Assembly: GCA_027574665.1 (NCBI GenBank)
Contig: CM050654.1
Span: 40,057,722-40,121,721 of the forward strand
DNA: 64,000 nucleotides
Origin: Rhynochetos jubatus
Lineage: Eukaryota; Chordata; Aves; Eurypygiformes; Rhynochetidae
Reading direction: 5' to 3'
This document shows positions 52,578 through 64,000 of the stretch, one piece after another; the stretch's first letter is position 1, and the number at the start of each line of letters is the position of its first letter. The notes beneath the pieces were generated by a model. The model was given only the letters and a program-made list of their open reading frames with translations, was not told the DNA's origin and ran no database searches. The position numbers and the translations under genes are program-made.

Positions 52578-52600
52578 GGGGGGGGGGGAGGGGGGGAGGA
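52578..52600. repeat. G-rich tract (G-quadruplex capable)
   Basis: Eleven consecutive G, one A, then seven G and AGGA. The tract contains enough G runs to fold into a G-quadruplex. Confidence 0.9.
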
Positions 52601-54599
52601 GTTTTAGCAGGACCCTCTCTTCGCAACTGCTCAGTTTTCATCATTTCGTCTTGGGAAGATATTACTTTATCAATTTTCCATCGACAATAATACTCTTAAG
52701 CAGGTAAGAAACAATTGTTCAATCTGAATAAAAAGTATAAATATTCCCTTATTTGTTGGGAAGAAAATAAGACAGTCAGAATTTGTTTATGAATTATAAG
52801 TAAACACGAAAGAGCATAATCCTTGGTGTCCATCTCCCACACACGTTTAAGTCGATCACTCCACAAATTATTATGCAGTTGGTTTGATATTTTTAGAGGA
52901 AAACACTACTCACAATAATATAGAAATAAAATAATTATTATCACTTCCTTCGTCAGAGAAAATGACACAGAAAGATTTACGTTTAAAGTTCAGTTGAGAA
53001 ACAAACTGTATTTTTTCCCCAAAGCCCTATAGCTATGCACTGCATTTTCTTTTCCCCTGGTCTCTACAGCCTCATTCCGTATTTTGGATATGAACTTAAC
53101 GGGATATGCTGCAAAAAGTAGCAACTTCCAGTAGTGACAGAGACTTATCAGACAAATATGAAAGGGCAGAACATTCAACACTTCACAAGTTCAAAATACA
53201 ATTGCTCTGGTTAACGATACACTCAGATATTTTCATTCCCGTCTCATTAGTTCCTCTCACTCCTGAAATGGTATCAAGTGTTATTTCTTTCTAAAATAGC
53301 AGATAAGATCATCCAGCTTTTTAGGCACCGATCTATATTTCAGCTGTGCAAATCAGTCATAAAAAAACCACAAGAATTATCCCTATCAACATTTTCAATT
53401 GTTGCCATTTATCACAGTATTTAAAGAGCATTTTACATTCTTTCACTTGCTGTGAAGAAAGGGAAGGTGCATATTTTTATGCATCTCACAGCAGACAATT
53501 CAATACAGCTTTGAATCGGGCTCATCTACCTGAAGGCTTGCAAAGTACTAGCTCAGTTTCTACATCCTATAACGACTCAACGCGTTCTTTCCAGAGACAA
53601 GCAAATGCCTGAGAGAGTTCAGACCGAAACAAAAAATCTACAAATACTTTCATGAAACAATGGATTTGGCTGTTTCAGAAATGTATTTGGCTAAAATGTG
53701 AATTGCATTTGTATAGATATGAACGTGTAATTAACAAATCATTTATACATCTTTCTATTTATACTTACACGACTCCACGAAACAGCTCATAAATGTGGGT
53801 CTTGTAATACAAACATCCATAAATACACAACACACCCATTATACACGTATGTATATTAATGTTTGTAATAGAAATCATATCTTTATAACTTCCAAAGGTG
53901 TCCTTTGTAGCTCTCTTGCCTTTTAAATTCAGCTGTTCTTGAACACAGTTTGTCTTTGAAATATGTCTGGATAATGCATTATTGAAGCACTTACTGCTTC
54001 CTTTTTGAGACTGTACATAAAATCAGTCACGTTCAACAAATTTCCATTTTACTTAGTTCTTTTTCATAATTATTCCTCACTTCTATCACAGCCTTGTCCT
54101 CTAGAGCTCTCTGGTTACACCGCTAAAATTAACTGCACACTACAGGTTATGCCTCCAAGGGACTTGCCATCAAGAGAAAACGAAGGTAAAGAAACAAAGC
54201 AAAATAAAGTCCTCTACTTTTTCTGAAAAGCATATGACTAATATACGAACCAGGTCGCAAAATTAAGCACTGGAGAGATGAACCAGATTTGAAAAAAAGT
54301 TTCTTATTTCACCATATGCATCAGAAATATTTGATTTCTTTCTGAAGGTATGATTTTGAAAGCTACAGGGAAAAACCTACTGGCGATTTAAAACCTGTCT
54401 TAAAACTTCTGGCTTAAATCGGTACCATTTTGTTCAAGAAAGAGTTAAGTCTAACAAGCAGAAAAAAAGAAATTAACTAAAGTAAGGCCCTTGTGATACA
54501 ATGACACTTGCTCTATGCTCTTACAGAGAAAAACACGATGATAAAACACCACAAAGAGGAGTGTTATGAATTTTATTAATGACTAGAAGACAGTGTGCA
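52601..54599. other. Gene-free stretch
   Basis: AT-rich unique sequence. A CAG|GTAAGAA donor word lies near 52700, with only a weak acceptor candidate about 70 bases upstream. An imperfect hairpin with about 10-bp arms (ACAAACAT/ATGTTTGT) lies at 53805-53870. No gene was recognised. Confidence 0.55.
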
Positions 54600-55080
54600 A
54601 AACATCAAAGGTCTGTGGAAAAGATTAATGACCCCGTGTGAGACTGTTTAATTACCTCCAGCTAATTAGATTCTTGACCAAATTTTTAATATCTGCATTC
54701 CTTCTAAAGCCTAATTGAGATTCCACATTATTTATCAATCTTTCAAAAAGCCCTTAGTGTGCTGCTTTTTTTAGGGGTTTTTTTCCCTTTGCACTTTGAC
54801 TCCATTTATGGTCAATTATTAAATAAATAGCAAAGTAACTGTTCTCTCCAAACTGTATATGTGGACCACTTTATGCCTGTTTATTTTGACTAGGAGACTA
54901 TCATTGGCATCTTTTCTACATAATGAAGCACTCCAACTAATAAACTGACTGACTTCACTGTAAACAAAGTTGATAATATTTTTGTTATCTGGGCTGTGCT
55001 CAGGAACTCCTCATGTGGTTTCTGTAAATTAGCCTTTGCTATTGTCAGTTAATCCTTATTTCAGTTTACCTTGGTCCAGT
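54600..55080. promoter_or_regulatory. Candidate developmental enhancer block
   Basis: The strongest enhancer-like stretch in the window. It holds CATCAAAGG (about 54603-54611), a good TCF/LEF word. Two TAAT-core homeodomain words stand close together, TTTAATTACC near 54647 and AGCTAATTAG at 54660-54669. TCAATTATTAAATAAA follows near 54813. A FOX word TGTAAACAAAG lies at about 54960-54970, a CTATTGT SOX word near 55039, and GTTAATCC (bicoid-type) near 55048. No simple repeats or mobile elements interrupt it. Conservation with other vertebrates was not tested, and AT-rich composition raises chance matches. Confidence 0.35.
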
Positions 55081-57107
55081 CCCAGGGCCGGAGTGGAGCG
55101 TTATCATGCAAACCGAAGAAGACGGCCCTCACCATTTGATTATTTCCCCCATTCATTTAGAAGTACTCTAGTGCTATAAACCACCGCTGTTAAATGACTT
55201 GCCCTTATATAAGGAAATTGATGTCAGAAGGCAAGGGACACATGCAATAATTACTTATTTTTTATGCCTCTTCAGATCTCACTCTACCCCCAGTTAGGCA
55301 CTGGCATGAAACCAGAGGCTGATGCATACGGCACATCTGAAGACTGAACTTGTTTCAGGGTTTTCCACATAAGTTTTACCATTTCAGTTTGCAGTGTAGG
55401 AAATGGGGGAAAGTCAGGCATTTCAAGGTATGTGATGGGGAACACAGTTTTTGTGTAAAGTTTGATAAACAAGCTGCTTCCCGGTTCAGAGGCGGCAGGG
55501 GACACCCAGTCTCTTCCTTTGTTTTAGCTGTAAAACAAAGTGCATTTGTTTTGCAAATCTTTTTGTCATTTTTTTAATATAGATAAGAAGAATAAAGTGT
55601 GCACATGTGAAATTATATATTTAGAATGCATCTATATAGCAAACGCTTTGGGAAAAATTCTTTGTAATTTCATATAGATTTTTTCAAATTATCCACTAGA
55701 GTTTAGCTCATAAAAACATACCATATATATAGAAATATATGGGATAGTTAAAAAAAAAAAAAAAAAAAGGAAAATCATTCTACATTAAATTTTAATAGTT
55801 TTTATGTTATTTGTATAAAACATTATTGGCTGTACCTCTACTAAAACACACAGGCTTTTTTCTGAGGTAGACAGGAGCGTCTGTATGTACAGACAGACAC
55901 TGAAAAAAGCTACTATATAATGATATATGTAACTGTAATAAATGTAGAGGGGGCAGGGCTTTGAGGGAGGGATCACTTTTTTCATTATCATGTGTGCAGC
56001 AAGCCTTATCCAATGGGATAAGAACATCTATGCATTAGCACAAAATACATCATTTAGTAATATTAAAAGTGTATGCCAAAATAGAAAACAATGTAAATAA
56101 ATACAAAAGTATAATGAAAAAGGCATTAATGAGACAGGTAATACATTATGCTTAATTTCTGGAGAGTGACGAGAACGTTTGGTTACTTACTAAATCACTC
56201 AGAGGAACACTGCAGCAATGAATTTATTTGGAATACAGTAGTCTGAGCTACCTGATCTTTCTGATGCACTGAAAAGTGTAAAGTGCCTAAAATCTATGTA
56301 TTCAGATATTTATTCTGCGCTCCAGTTGGTGGAGAAGGCCTTCAAACCCACTAAAGATTTTATCGTTATAGCTATGGATAATTATCCTATAATTTCTATT
56401 GTATCAGTGCACCATAACTGAGGGTCATGTTTTTATGTTAGGTATTAGGTAAACAAATAATTAGAAAAATACAGGTCCTGTTTAATAGAGCACCCACATT
56501 TTGCAAAACTGAGGGTACATTTCACAGTTTGCCACGGAAAAGGAATTCAGATTCATATGCCTCATGCTCCAGACTACCTTTATTTCTTTCACCCAGCACT
56601 CAGGTTCAGCAGGTCAGTGGTTTCTCCCTTCCAGGCTGTTCATACCTGGCTGGGAGACACTCTGTGTGCCTTTTACATCTGACCTACAACGCCAGCCCCA
56701 AATGCCTGACAGGTGACTGATGCTTCTTGGTTTCCGAAGGACCATAATGGATATTGGAACTGAAATAACTGATCTGGACAGACAAGCTGGTAATGGGATT
56801 AATTCAAATGGCAATTCAGGCCCAGTTTAATCAAAAGCTGCATGGATGTGCTATAGATCAAGCATTTAAGTCTGGTCTTAGAGCCTCCGTCAAGCCAGGG
56901 AGATTCTCCTGTAGTCCTCATGGGCATCCCATGCCCAGGCCACCTCCAGGCACCCTCCAGCCCCAGAGGGTCCCTTCTCCTGCCCACCACAAGCACACGG
57001 TTCTCTAGGGAATGTTCACTGATACCACATCATACACTGACAGTCTGAGCAATTTTGTATTTTACAATATTCCATTTCTTTCCAACTGTAGAGATGCTGC
57101 TGATGGT
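55081..57107. other. Gene-free stretch with A19 run
   Basis: An A19 run lies at 55750-55768, beside AT-rich TATATA words. Overlapping short frames on both strands occur at 55284-55577 and 56529-57008, without domains. GC rises at about 56880-57000, but no repeat was identified. Confidence 0.6.
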
Positions 57108-57166
57108 ATAATAATAAAATAAAGAAAACAAAAGAAAATAAAAATACCCCAAACAAACAAAAAACG
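57108..57166. repeat. A-rich tract passing into C/A tract
   Basis: AAAATAAAG- and AAAACAAAAG-type sequence leads into CCCCAAACAAAC and an A run. Three nested minus-strand frames (57016-57301) are open through it and read as Phe/Leu/Tyr strings, so they are artefacts. Confidence 0.85.
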
Positions 57167-58442
57167 CATCCGAATACAACAAACTGAACTGAAAACTCTG
57201 GCCAGCTTGGCCATGTAGAAAAATATGTGTGATAAGGAAGAAAATTCTGACAGTTGTGTAGCACCCAGAAAACATAATGCTAAGCTACGGGGAGGGCACA
57301 AGGCAGCACAAGCATTTACTTACTTTAAAAAAGAATTTATTAGCCCAGCCTTGCCCCTGTGGCCTTTCAGAGACTCAATAACGAGCTTGTCTCCTTCTGC
57401 ATCACCCCGCTCCTTCACCTATGAAAGATGGGCAGGGGCTGGCGGATACCTCCCCTGTGCTGATCAATAACCTGCTTCCCCCGCAGGAGGGTCGGTCAGG
57501 CCCCAGGAGGGTACACAGACAAGAGCAGAATTTCTGCATTTTTGGTAATATTTATTCTCATATTTTCCTCAGAGAATCTTTATTCCATCTCATATGGGAA
57601 ACATAAGGTAACAGAATAATGGAAGTCAAATAAATATACGGAAAACATACAGTGAGACAAAATTTGTTGTTAGATTTTGTATTTTGTTGCATTTTTAAAT
57701 AATTTTCTTTGTCCTGATCTGCTATATTAGGTTTTGCCCTTATACCAATATGTTTTTGTGAATCTCTTCTACAATTTTACACCTTTCTACACTGAGCCTG
57801 CCCAAACCCAAGATCACTTCTAACTTAAAGTGCTCCTAAAGATTTGAAGTGCTCTATTAATTTTAAATAGCTCTACATCATGTCTGTTTAGAATCCCAAC
57901 TGCTTTTTCACGCAAAAAATATTAAACTATAAAATGCACATCTGCAACATAACAGCTACCCAGCTTTTTTGATTTCAAACATCAACTTTCTCTCCTTTTC
58001 CTTTATCTTTGAAAGAAAAGAATGCTCTGGGAGAAAACTAATAGAAGACTCATCACGCATTTTATTGCAAACCTCCCCCTATTGAAAACCTTTTAGGTAT
58101 GTCACAGGACTAAATATATTTTATGTCTACCAATTGGTAGCACATAGCCCAGCCCATTAACCTGTTGACCTCAATAAATTATGATTTCCTAGCAAGAGCA
58201 GTATCACTAGAAGATTGACACATCACCAAACGCGCACTGAGGGTTAACAACACTCCCCAGGATGGCTTCTGATCTGAGACTTCTGTCTTGCAGGCAGCTC
58301 TTTCGACAACGCAAACAAAAAAATGTTTTTAAAGCTTTTGGTGTTTTTAGAAATCTGCCTTTATCCTCAGCAACGAGAAAAAAAAAAATGGCATCGTTTC
58401 CAGCTGAGCCCCTGTCACATAATCTGCAGCACAACAAAGACA
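57167..58442. other. Gene-free stretch
   Basis: Mostly AT-rich unique sequence with a GC-richer part at 57340-57530. Frames of 60-80 codons show no domains. Confidence 0.6.
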
Positions 58443-58537
58443 CGGCGCAACACCGGCACAGCCTTCCCACGGTGGACCTTTGCCAACGCAAACCTTTGCT
58501 GCGGCACTGCACGCTCGCCTCCCGCTGCGAGGTCGCG
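58443..58537. promoter_or_regulatory. Small CpG-dense patch
   Basis: Twelve CpG dinucleotides fall within about 95 bases, in a window that is otherwise CpG-poor. It is far too short for a classic CpG island. It could mark a weak promoter, an unmethylated regulatory site or a decayed GC-rich repeat. Overlapping frames are open on both strands here (58207-58700), which GC-rich sequence produces readily. Confidence 0.3.
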
Positions 58538-61500
58538 CAGAGACATCTCTCTGCTTCCCTTTGCTCACATCAGTACTTCCAGGGAGCAACACTCTCACCT
58601 GACCCTTAGAGGTCTATGCAATCCCGTGCTGGTTAGGGACTGCCAGCTATCTCCTACCACCTCCCTCTCCACTTTGATGTTTTTAAATGGATGTTGTTAA
58701 AAGGAACTTGTTGAGTGAAAGACACAAAATCCTCTATTTGCTGGAAAGATAGGACTCTCCATAGCAGTGTGCTTGGTGGCCAGGCTGATTTTTAGGAAAG
58801 ATTTTAAAACTGAAGGCCTACCCTTTCTTCCACTTGCATGAAAACTCAAGCATTAATAAGTGGATTCACTGTCATTTGACTTGTGCTACTGTATCTGAAG
58901 CACATTATATTAATCTATCAAAGGGTCACTGATCCTTTAGTGAGTGACCATAAATATACACAAATTTAAAAAAGTGCTCTGAATATCCCATGTATCAAGC
59001 ACTTTCAGATCCATATATATTTGCTACTTTGCCATGCAGATATAAAACCATCTGAGTGATGTGATGAAGCAGTAACCCTTCCCGGCTATCATGCTTTATC
59101 ACGGGAGTAACTTGGGAGGTGCTGATTATTTACACACAGTCTATCACAATAAGCTGCTCTTGGGATATTTTCCAAGTAACAAATTCAAGAGAAGCTTCTT
59201 GACTTTAAATTAAAGCTTGGTCTCTACATACACTCTGCTCTAGAGAGCATCTATTACCAGAGTAGCTGTGCCTCTGCTGGGGACACGGACTTTTGGTCCA
59301 GGTCACCTGTCATCCAACATTAGGTGGTACATTCCCAACTAATAGAGGAGCCACCCCCTGCCTTGACCAGATTCCAGTTTCATTTCTGATTTGGTTGGAT
59401 TTCATATTCTTCCCTTTCCCATTTCTCACGGTCCAGAGCTGAAGTAATCCCAACTGCATCTGCATGCTTCTCCCTCTGTAAGGGAACAATCACCACCCGT
59501 ACCTTGAGAAAGGATGTGGTTCTTTTGGGGTACTTGCTGTAATACCTTTTATCCATTTAAACAATTTCCTCTTTACAGCATCACAATGTATCTTGTATTA
59601 CTGAATGCTGGTGCCTATAGTGCTTGTGCATCCACACAAATTCATGGTGGGGTTTCTGCTCCTGAAGACTTATTTGATACTCTGATTCTTTTTCTGTGCA
59701 CGAGCACTATCAGGTGAAACTTTTTCAGTCTTTGACCAGACATACTAATCTAAGGGTAATTAAATGTTTGTTTGCTCTACTTAAAAGACAATTCTATGGC
59801 AGAGGCATTGAGGTTTTTGTCTCAAATGAGATTAGTGATTCATTATCCACTGGATCACAACTTCATAGCAAGGTAGAGGCAGCAGCTTTATTTATGCAAT
59901 GTAACATCTCACAAATAGTAAGCACTAGACCAGAAACACTGCAACAAATCAATAGCAACAGAACTAGAGGGTGATCTTGGCATTCAGTCTGGGAATTACA
60001 TCTGTCCCAGCTGAGAAGGAGCCAGCCACAGCCCTTCATGCTGCCTGTGACAGCGGAGCTGCCTCCTGCAGCGATTAACCACCTTCTGCAGGACAAATAA
60101 ATGCTCCTACCTGTAGACGTGTAACTTTCAGTTATAATCTACAGCCATATTAATATTTCTTCTTCCTTACCTCTCAAGGAAGTTATGGAAAAGTTATGTG
60201 TTGAGAAAGTCATGGGAAATTAAGCCTTTCTTTGTTAGCAGCAGCATGATGTTCCCATGAAGCCGCCTTTGCTATAAAACCTCCATCACTATTGCAATTT
60301 CTCCACTCTGCAGCTCTTTATCAGGAAGCTTTGAACTCAGATTTCCCCTTTACCTACTTCAAGATATTTAAAACTAGGTGGCTATAGCTGCTGTAACAAA
60401 CCACTCACTTCTATCTCTTCCCCTGGGAAAGCCTTCTACTAACTTAAATGTTCTCAGCTGGAGCCCAAAAGAGGCAAAACTTTCCTGTACAAGCCATTGC
60501 TTCAATAAAATATTTGCTGGATGCAAAACATGGTTATATTGGGTTTGGTTAAGCAGTTTCCTAATAAAGGGCAATGCATGTCCAGCTTTCACAGTAACTC
60601 AGATGTGACACAAATAATACAGCAAATAATTACAATGACCTTTCGCTCACCTCAAATTTAAACAAAGGTTAAGCTGCCCTTTAGAAAAGTAAATATTTTC
60701 TGTAGTCAAATAAGTGTAGACACCTTTAGAAACAAGGATATATTGCCAAACTAAACTAGACTGAAAATGGTTGCAATAGAATCATTTCAAAACATAAAGG
60801 ATGCAGAGCTGCTCAGCAGAAGAAGCAGCCAGACATCCTGGCATCGCGGCTGGTCCCTTACCTTACAAAACTCCCAGGCTGATCTCCATATGTTTTCCAA
60901 GAACTGTTGCTTGAAATTTCTGTCTGGTCACAGCAGATAGGAGAGAGAAATATTAAAAATAAGAAAGTGCATAATCTCCTTGCCCCCTCAAATCTGGTAA
61001 ACAATTTATATTCGATTTCATACAACAGAATGAATCCACGGACCTTTAAGTAATTAAGAAACAGACACTGAGGCTTAAAAAATAAACTTAACAGAAAATC
61101 TCACATAGTGGCCAGGAAATGGCTCATAGGTTTTATTTAGTTCTCATAGTCCAAGGTTGAGCTGTTAGCTAGATAAGAGCCAGGTGTGTTTTACACATCT
61201 AATTTGTTTAGTCTGAAAGCTAATTCAAACAGCACTTTTTAACTACAAGTCTGCAACCGACTTCGAAATCTAAATCCAGGATGAATGGGTGTCGTATATA
61301 TTCAGGGCCTCTAAACGAGAAGGGTCACCTTTAGGGAAGGAAACTCTCACTTATTTCTGCTGTGCTTGGTTTGGAGGGTTTTTTCACGGTGGATAGGGTA
61401 AGACACTGTTCTGTTAGCTGTGCTGAGAAGACCACCAAAAGGTCAGTGTTGTCCAAGGCAGCCTCTCATTCCAAAGGCCAAAGGAAAAATCACATTGAAG

Positions 61501-61658
61501 GCCACTTCTGAGGATTTAGGGCCAAATATCATCCTTTTCTGACCTGTCCAGTGAACAGATGAGAAATGCTGAAATGTCTGATTTTCTATTTTGACATGAG
61601 CAAGCCATGAATCCCCCTCTGGATGGGTGAGGGGGAAGTGACTCTGTGCATGGTGGAA
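58538..61658. other. Gene-free stretch
   Basis: Unique AT-rich sequence. Frames of 72-92 codons at 59514-60608 overlap on opposite strands and show no domain. No repeat was recognised. Confidence 0.6.
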
Positions 61659-61680
61659 GCTGGGAGCTGCTGGGAGCTCC
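61659..61680. repeat. Short tandem duplication
   Basis: GCTGGGAGCT occurs twice in tandem, ending in the palindrome GGAGCTCC. It is a small local duplication. Confidence 0.75.
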
Positions 61681-62029
61681 ATCAGAAGGAGATTCTATCC
61701 CCTCCAGGGACACACGGGGATGAGGGTCTGTGGCTGCAAATCTGCAGCCCGACATCACATTGGCAGGGCTAGGTAGAGGCTATAAAAAGCACGCATAAAT
61801 GTTAAAATCTTTGATTCTTAATGTTTTCACCTTCAACCACCTCTGACAATAAAAGAATTGCAAAATATTTGGTTTAAGAATCACTTTATACATGAAAAAC
61901 AATGGGGTAACTTATGGCAGCAACATTCATGATGCATAAAACAAACATAATATCCATCATTACCATTCTAGTGTTGACCAACCTGACTTTCAGACTCTGG
62001 CTGAGGCTTCCAGTCCTACCAGTATAAGT

Positions 62030-62420
62030 AACATTCAACTTTAACTGTACTTTCATTCTGACGTGTGTTAATGATGCCCTTCTCTGTTTGAACTACTAAA
62101 ACAAGATAGTCAATGAATTTACACCCTGTTACTTATTCATGAACAAGTTGTGCCCCTGAATTTCAACATACTATGTCTTAAACTATTAGCTGTATATCTG
62201 CTTTATGTGATGTCCCTACATAAGCTGGCAGTCCATCAATTTAGCGTCCATACATTTCTTTGAAAGCTATGTTATAATTAGAGCTTAGGTTAATACTATT
62301 CAGTAACCATAAAACAGACATAAAATAATTATAACTCATTTAGTGAAATTAGAAAAAGAGCAATTATTAGACTCCCATTGTGAGGCTTTGCTGTGAGGGA
62401 CAGATAATCTATCTGCAAGA
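62030..62420. promoter_or_regulatory. Candidate regulatory block with GATA dyad
   Basis: Repeat-free AT-rich block with homeodomain-type words. It ends in a perfect dyad, CAGATA-ATC-TATCTG at 62401-62415, that presents convergent AGATA sites suited to GATA factors. The motif evidence is suggestive only. Confidence 0.25.
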
Positions 62421-64000
62421 TGTACTTTAAGAACACCATTTTGAAAGAAATAAACTAGATAAATTACTGTTTTGTTTTGGTTTAAGAAAACTTAGACTAA
62501 TAAGTACAAGTTCAACAAACACAAAGGATGTGTGTAAGGGAAGTGAAAGTTCTACCGCAAGAAGGGAGACTAAAATATTTACATGATGCTTTCCTGACAC
62601 TACCTCTCAGGATGTTGTGAAGCTAGATTTGTTAATATTTGCCAGGCATAAAATACTGCGGCGATGCGGACACAGGCCTATAAACTGTTACAACTAAACA
62701 AGAGGACGTGCACAGTTTGGTCAGGAAGGAGTGGACTCACTCACGCTAATGTTCGCTTCAGCACGCTTCGAGTACAGGATTTCTGGTTGCTTTAATGAAG
62801 TTTTTATATACCAGGAAACCTGGTTTTGAACTTGCCTGCTTCTCCTTCTCCAAGCTCCTGGTATGCTGAGATAGCCAGATATGCGGGAAGAAATGACTGT
62901 TTGCTGGGAACACACCTCCCTGCCTGAATACAGCTTAGGACTGTACTGAACTGACAGTTTGTCTATTTTATCTTTCTTTCGTTGGAGACCAAAAGAAAAG
63001 CTTTCTGATGAATCAGCAACTAAAATACTGTCCGGTCCTGATGGACTATTGTCCAACTACTGTTCACAAAGATGCAAATCCCCCGGTATCTGTATTTCCA
63101 AGTCTTACAAGGACAGAGCCTTCTTCAGATAAGAGGCATTTTTCCCCACAAATACAGGATCTTTGCATGTCTTTCTTTTTTGGTCTTTGCTCATATTGCT
63201 CTTTCTTCTTTGGACACTTTTAGTAAAAGAAATTCCCATACTGATCAGTCTAGGTGACTTGTAAGGAAGTTTGACTTTGTTCACCTCAGAAGAGCTCCTT
63301 AAAAGCCAAATGTTTCTTCTAAAGTTCCCACGAGTGGAAAGGGAGGACTTCAAAGAAAACGCTCCACATGACACTCGAAGCCCAGCCCAAGAACAAGAGA
63401 GACCCAAGCCACAGGCAAACCAATGGGTTCATGATAATGTGTAAAACACATGGCTATAGCACAGCTAAACACCACAGAACACAGACCACTACTGCTAACC
63501 GTTAACATTAAAAATCATAGGAAGATAAACAGCAAATAGTTTTAAAGTGTCAGTAACTTATTCAAAGCAATGCTACACTGATATTCCTCACTGCTTTTAG
63601 GGTCAGCACTTTTAAGATTCACATTCGCAGTCTCATCTCTATAGACAGAAGTGTCTGCTATCAGTCTGATTTCAAAAGCGGGAGGTAAAAACATCAATTG
63701 TCACACAATCTGGCAAAAATGTATCTATCTCTATTAAAATCTTAATGGTTATTTCTTCAGAATACTTTTCCTAGAATTCTTTTGAACTTTCAAAGAATTG
63801 AGTAGATTTCTTCCAAGTTAATTTATAGCAATGCTAGAAATGCATCGCAATTAATCTCAAACCATTTCGTATTAACACAGAAAAAAAGAAAAAGCACATG
63901 CAAAAGACTTTCTTTTTTTAAATACATGTGTGATTCTGTTAAGACTTCTCTGTGTTCATGTAAAATGTTATTTATTGGTTTACATTGAAACGTTACTTCT
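62421..64000. other. Gene-free stretch to window end
   Basis: Unique sequence. Frames of 100-111 codons on the minus strand (62721-63056 and 63105-63407) overlap plus-strand frames and have no recognisable domain. No repeat or RNA gene was seen. Confidence 0.55.

Noticed and set aside
1..64000. CRISPR arrays, operons, phage or plasmid systems
   Set aside because: No regularly spaced repeats or compact gene arrays. The window is vertebrate-type DNA with CR1 elements.

Overview
The window looks like nuclear, non-coding DNA from a bird. The main evidence is three recognisable 3' ends of CR1 retrotransposons, the dominant interspersed repeat of avian genomes, plus a possible older fourth. One is little decayed (about 47445-47745) and two are older (about 9571-10046 and 4641-4745). 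The rest is AT-rich, CpG-poor and low in repeats, with no mammalian-type SINEs or L1 recognised. I cannot name the species or the locus. A songbird or other non-galliform bird is plausible but unproven.

I found no protein-coding gene, tRNA, rRNA or recognisable microRNA. Open frames top out near 150 codons and show no family motif I recognise. Several are open on both strands or lie inside a CR1, and the lengths are what chance gives in 64 kb of this composition. The best reading is a gene desert or the inside of a very large intron. One 123-base segment (24011-24133) has an acceptor-like and a consensus donor site and could be an isolated exon of an unknown transcript.

Layout: 1-5 kb holds small hairpins, a TG/TA microsatellite, a large imperfect palindrome (3331-3583) and old CR1 debris. 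5-15 kb is unremarkable AT-rich sequence with a decayed CR1. 15.7-16.9 kb and 26.3-26.6 kb look like candidate developmental enhancers, with homeodomain-, FOX- and SOX-like words. 24-24.7 kb has the possible exon and three CACGTG E-boxes within 147 bp. 30-46 kb is plain sequence with a 20-base G run, an AT hairpin and low-complexity tracts. 47.4 kb has the youngest CR1. 50-64 kb contains further enhancer-like blocks (50.3, 54.6-55.1 and 62.0-62.4 kb), a G-rich tract and a small CpG-dense patch (58.4-58.5 kb).

There is no gene set to assemble into a pathway, and I see no new multi-gene system. The most notable observations are the 250-bp palindrome, the family of low-complexity tracts that all share one polarity, the E-box cluster, and the block at 54.6-55.1 kb.
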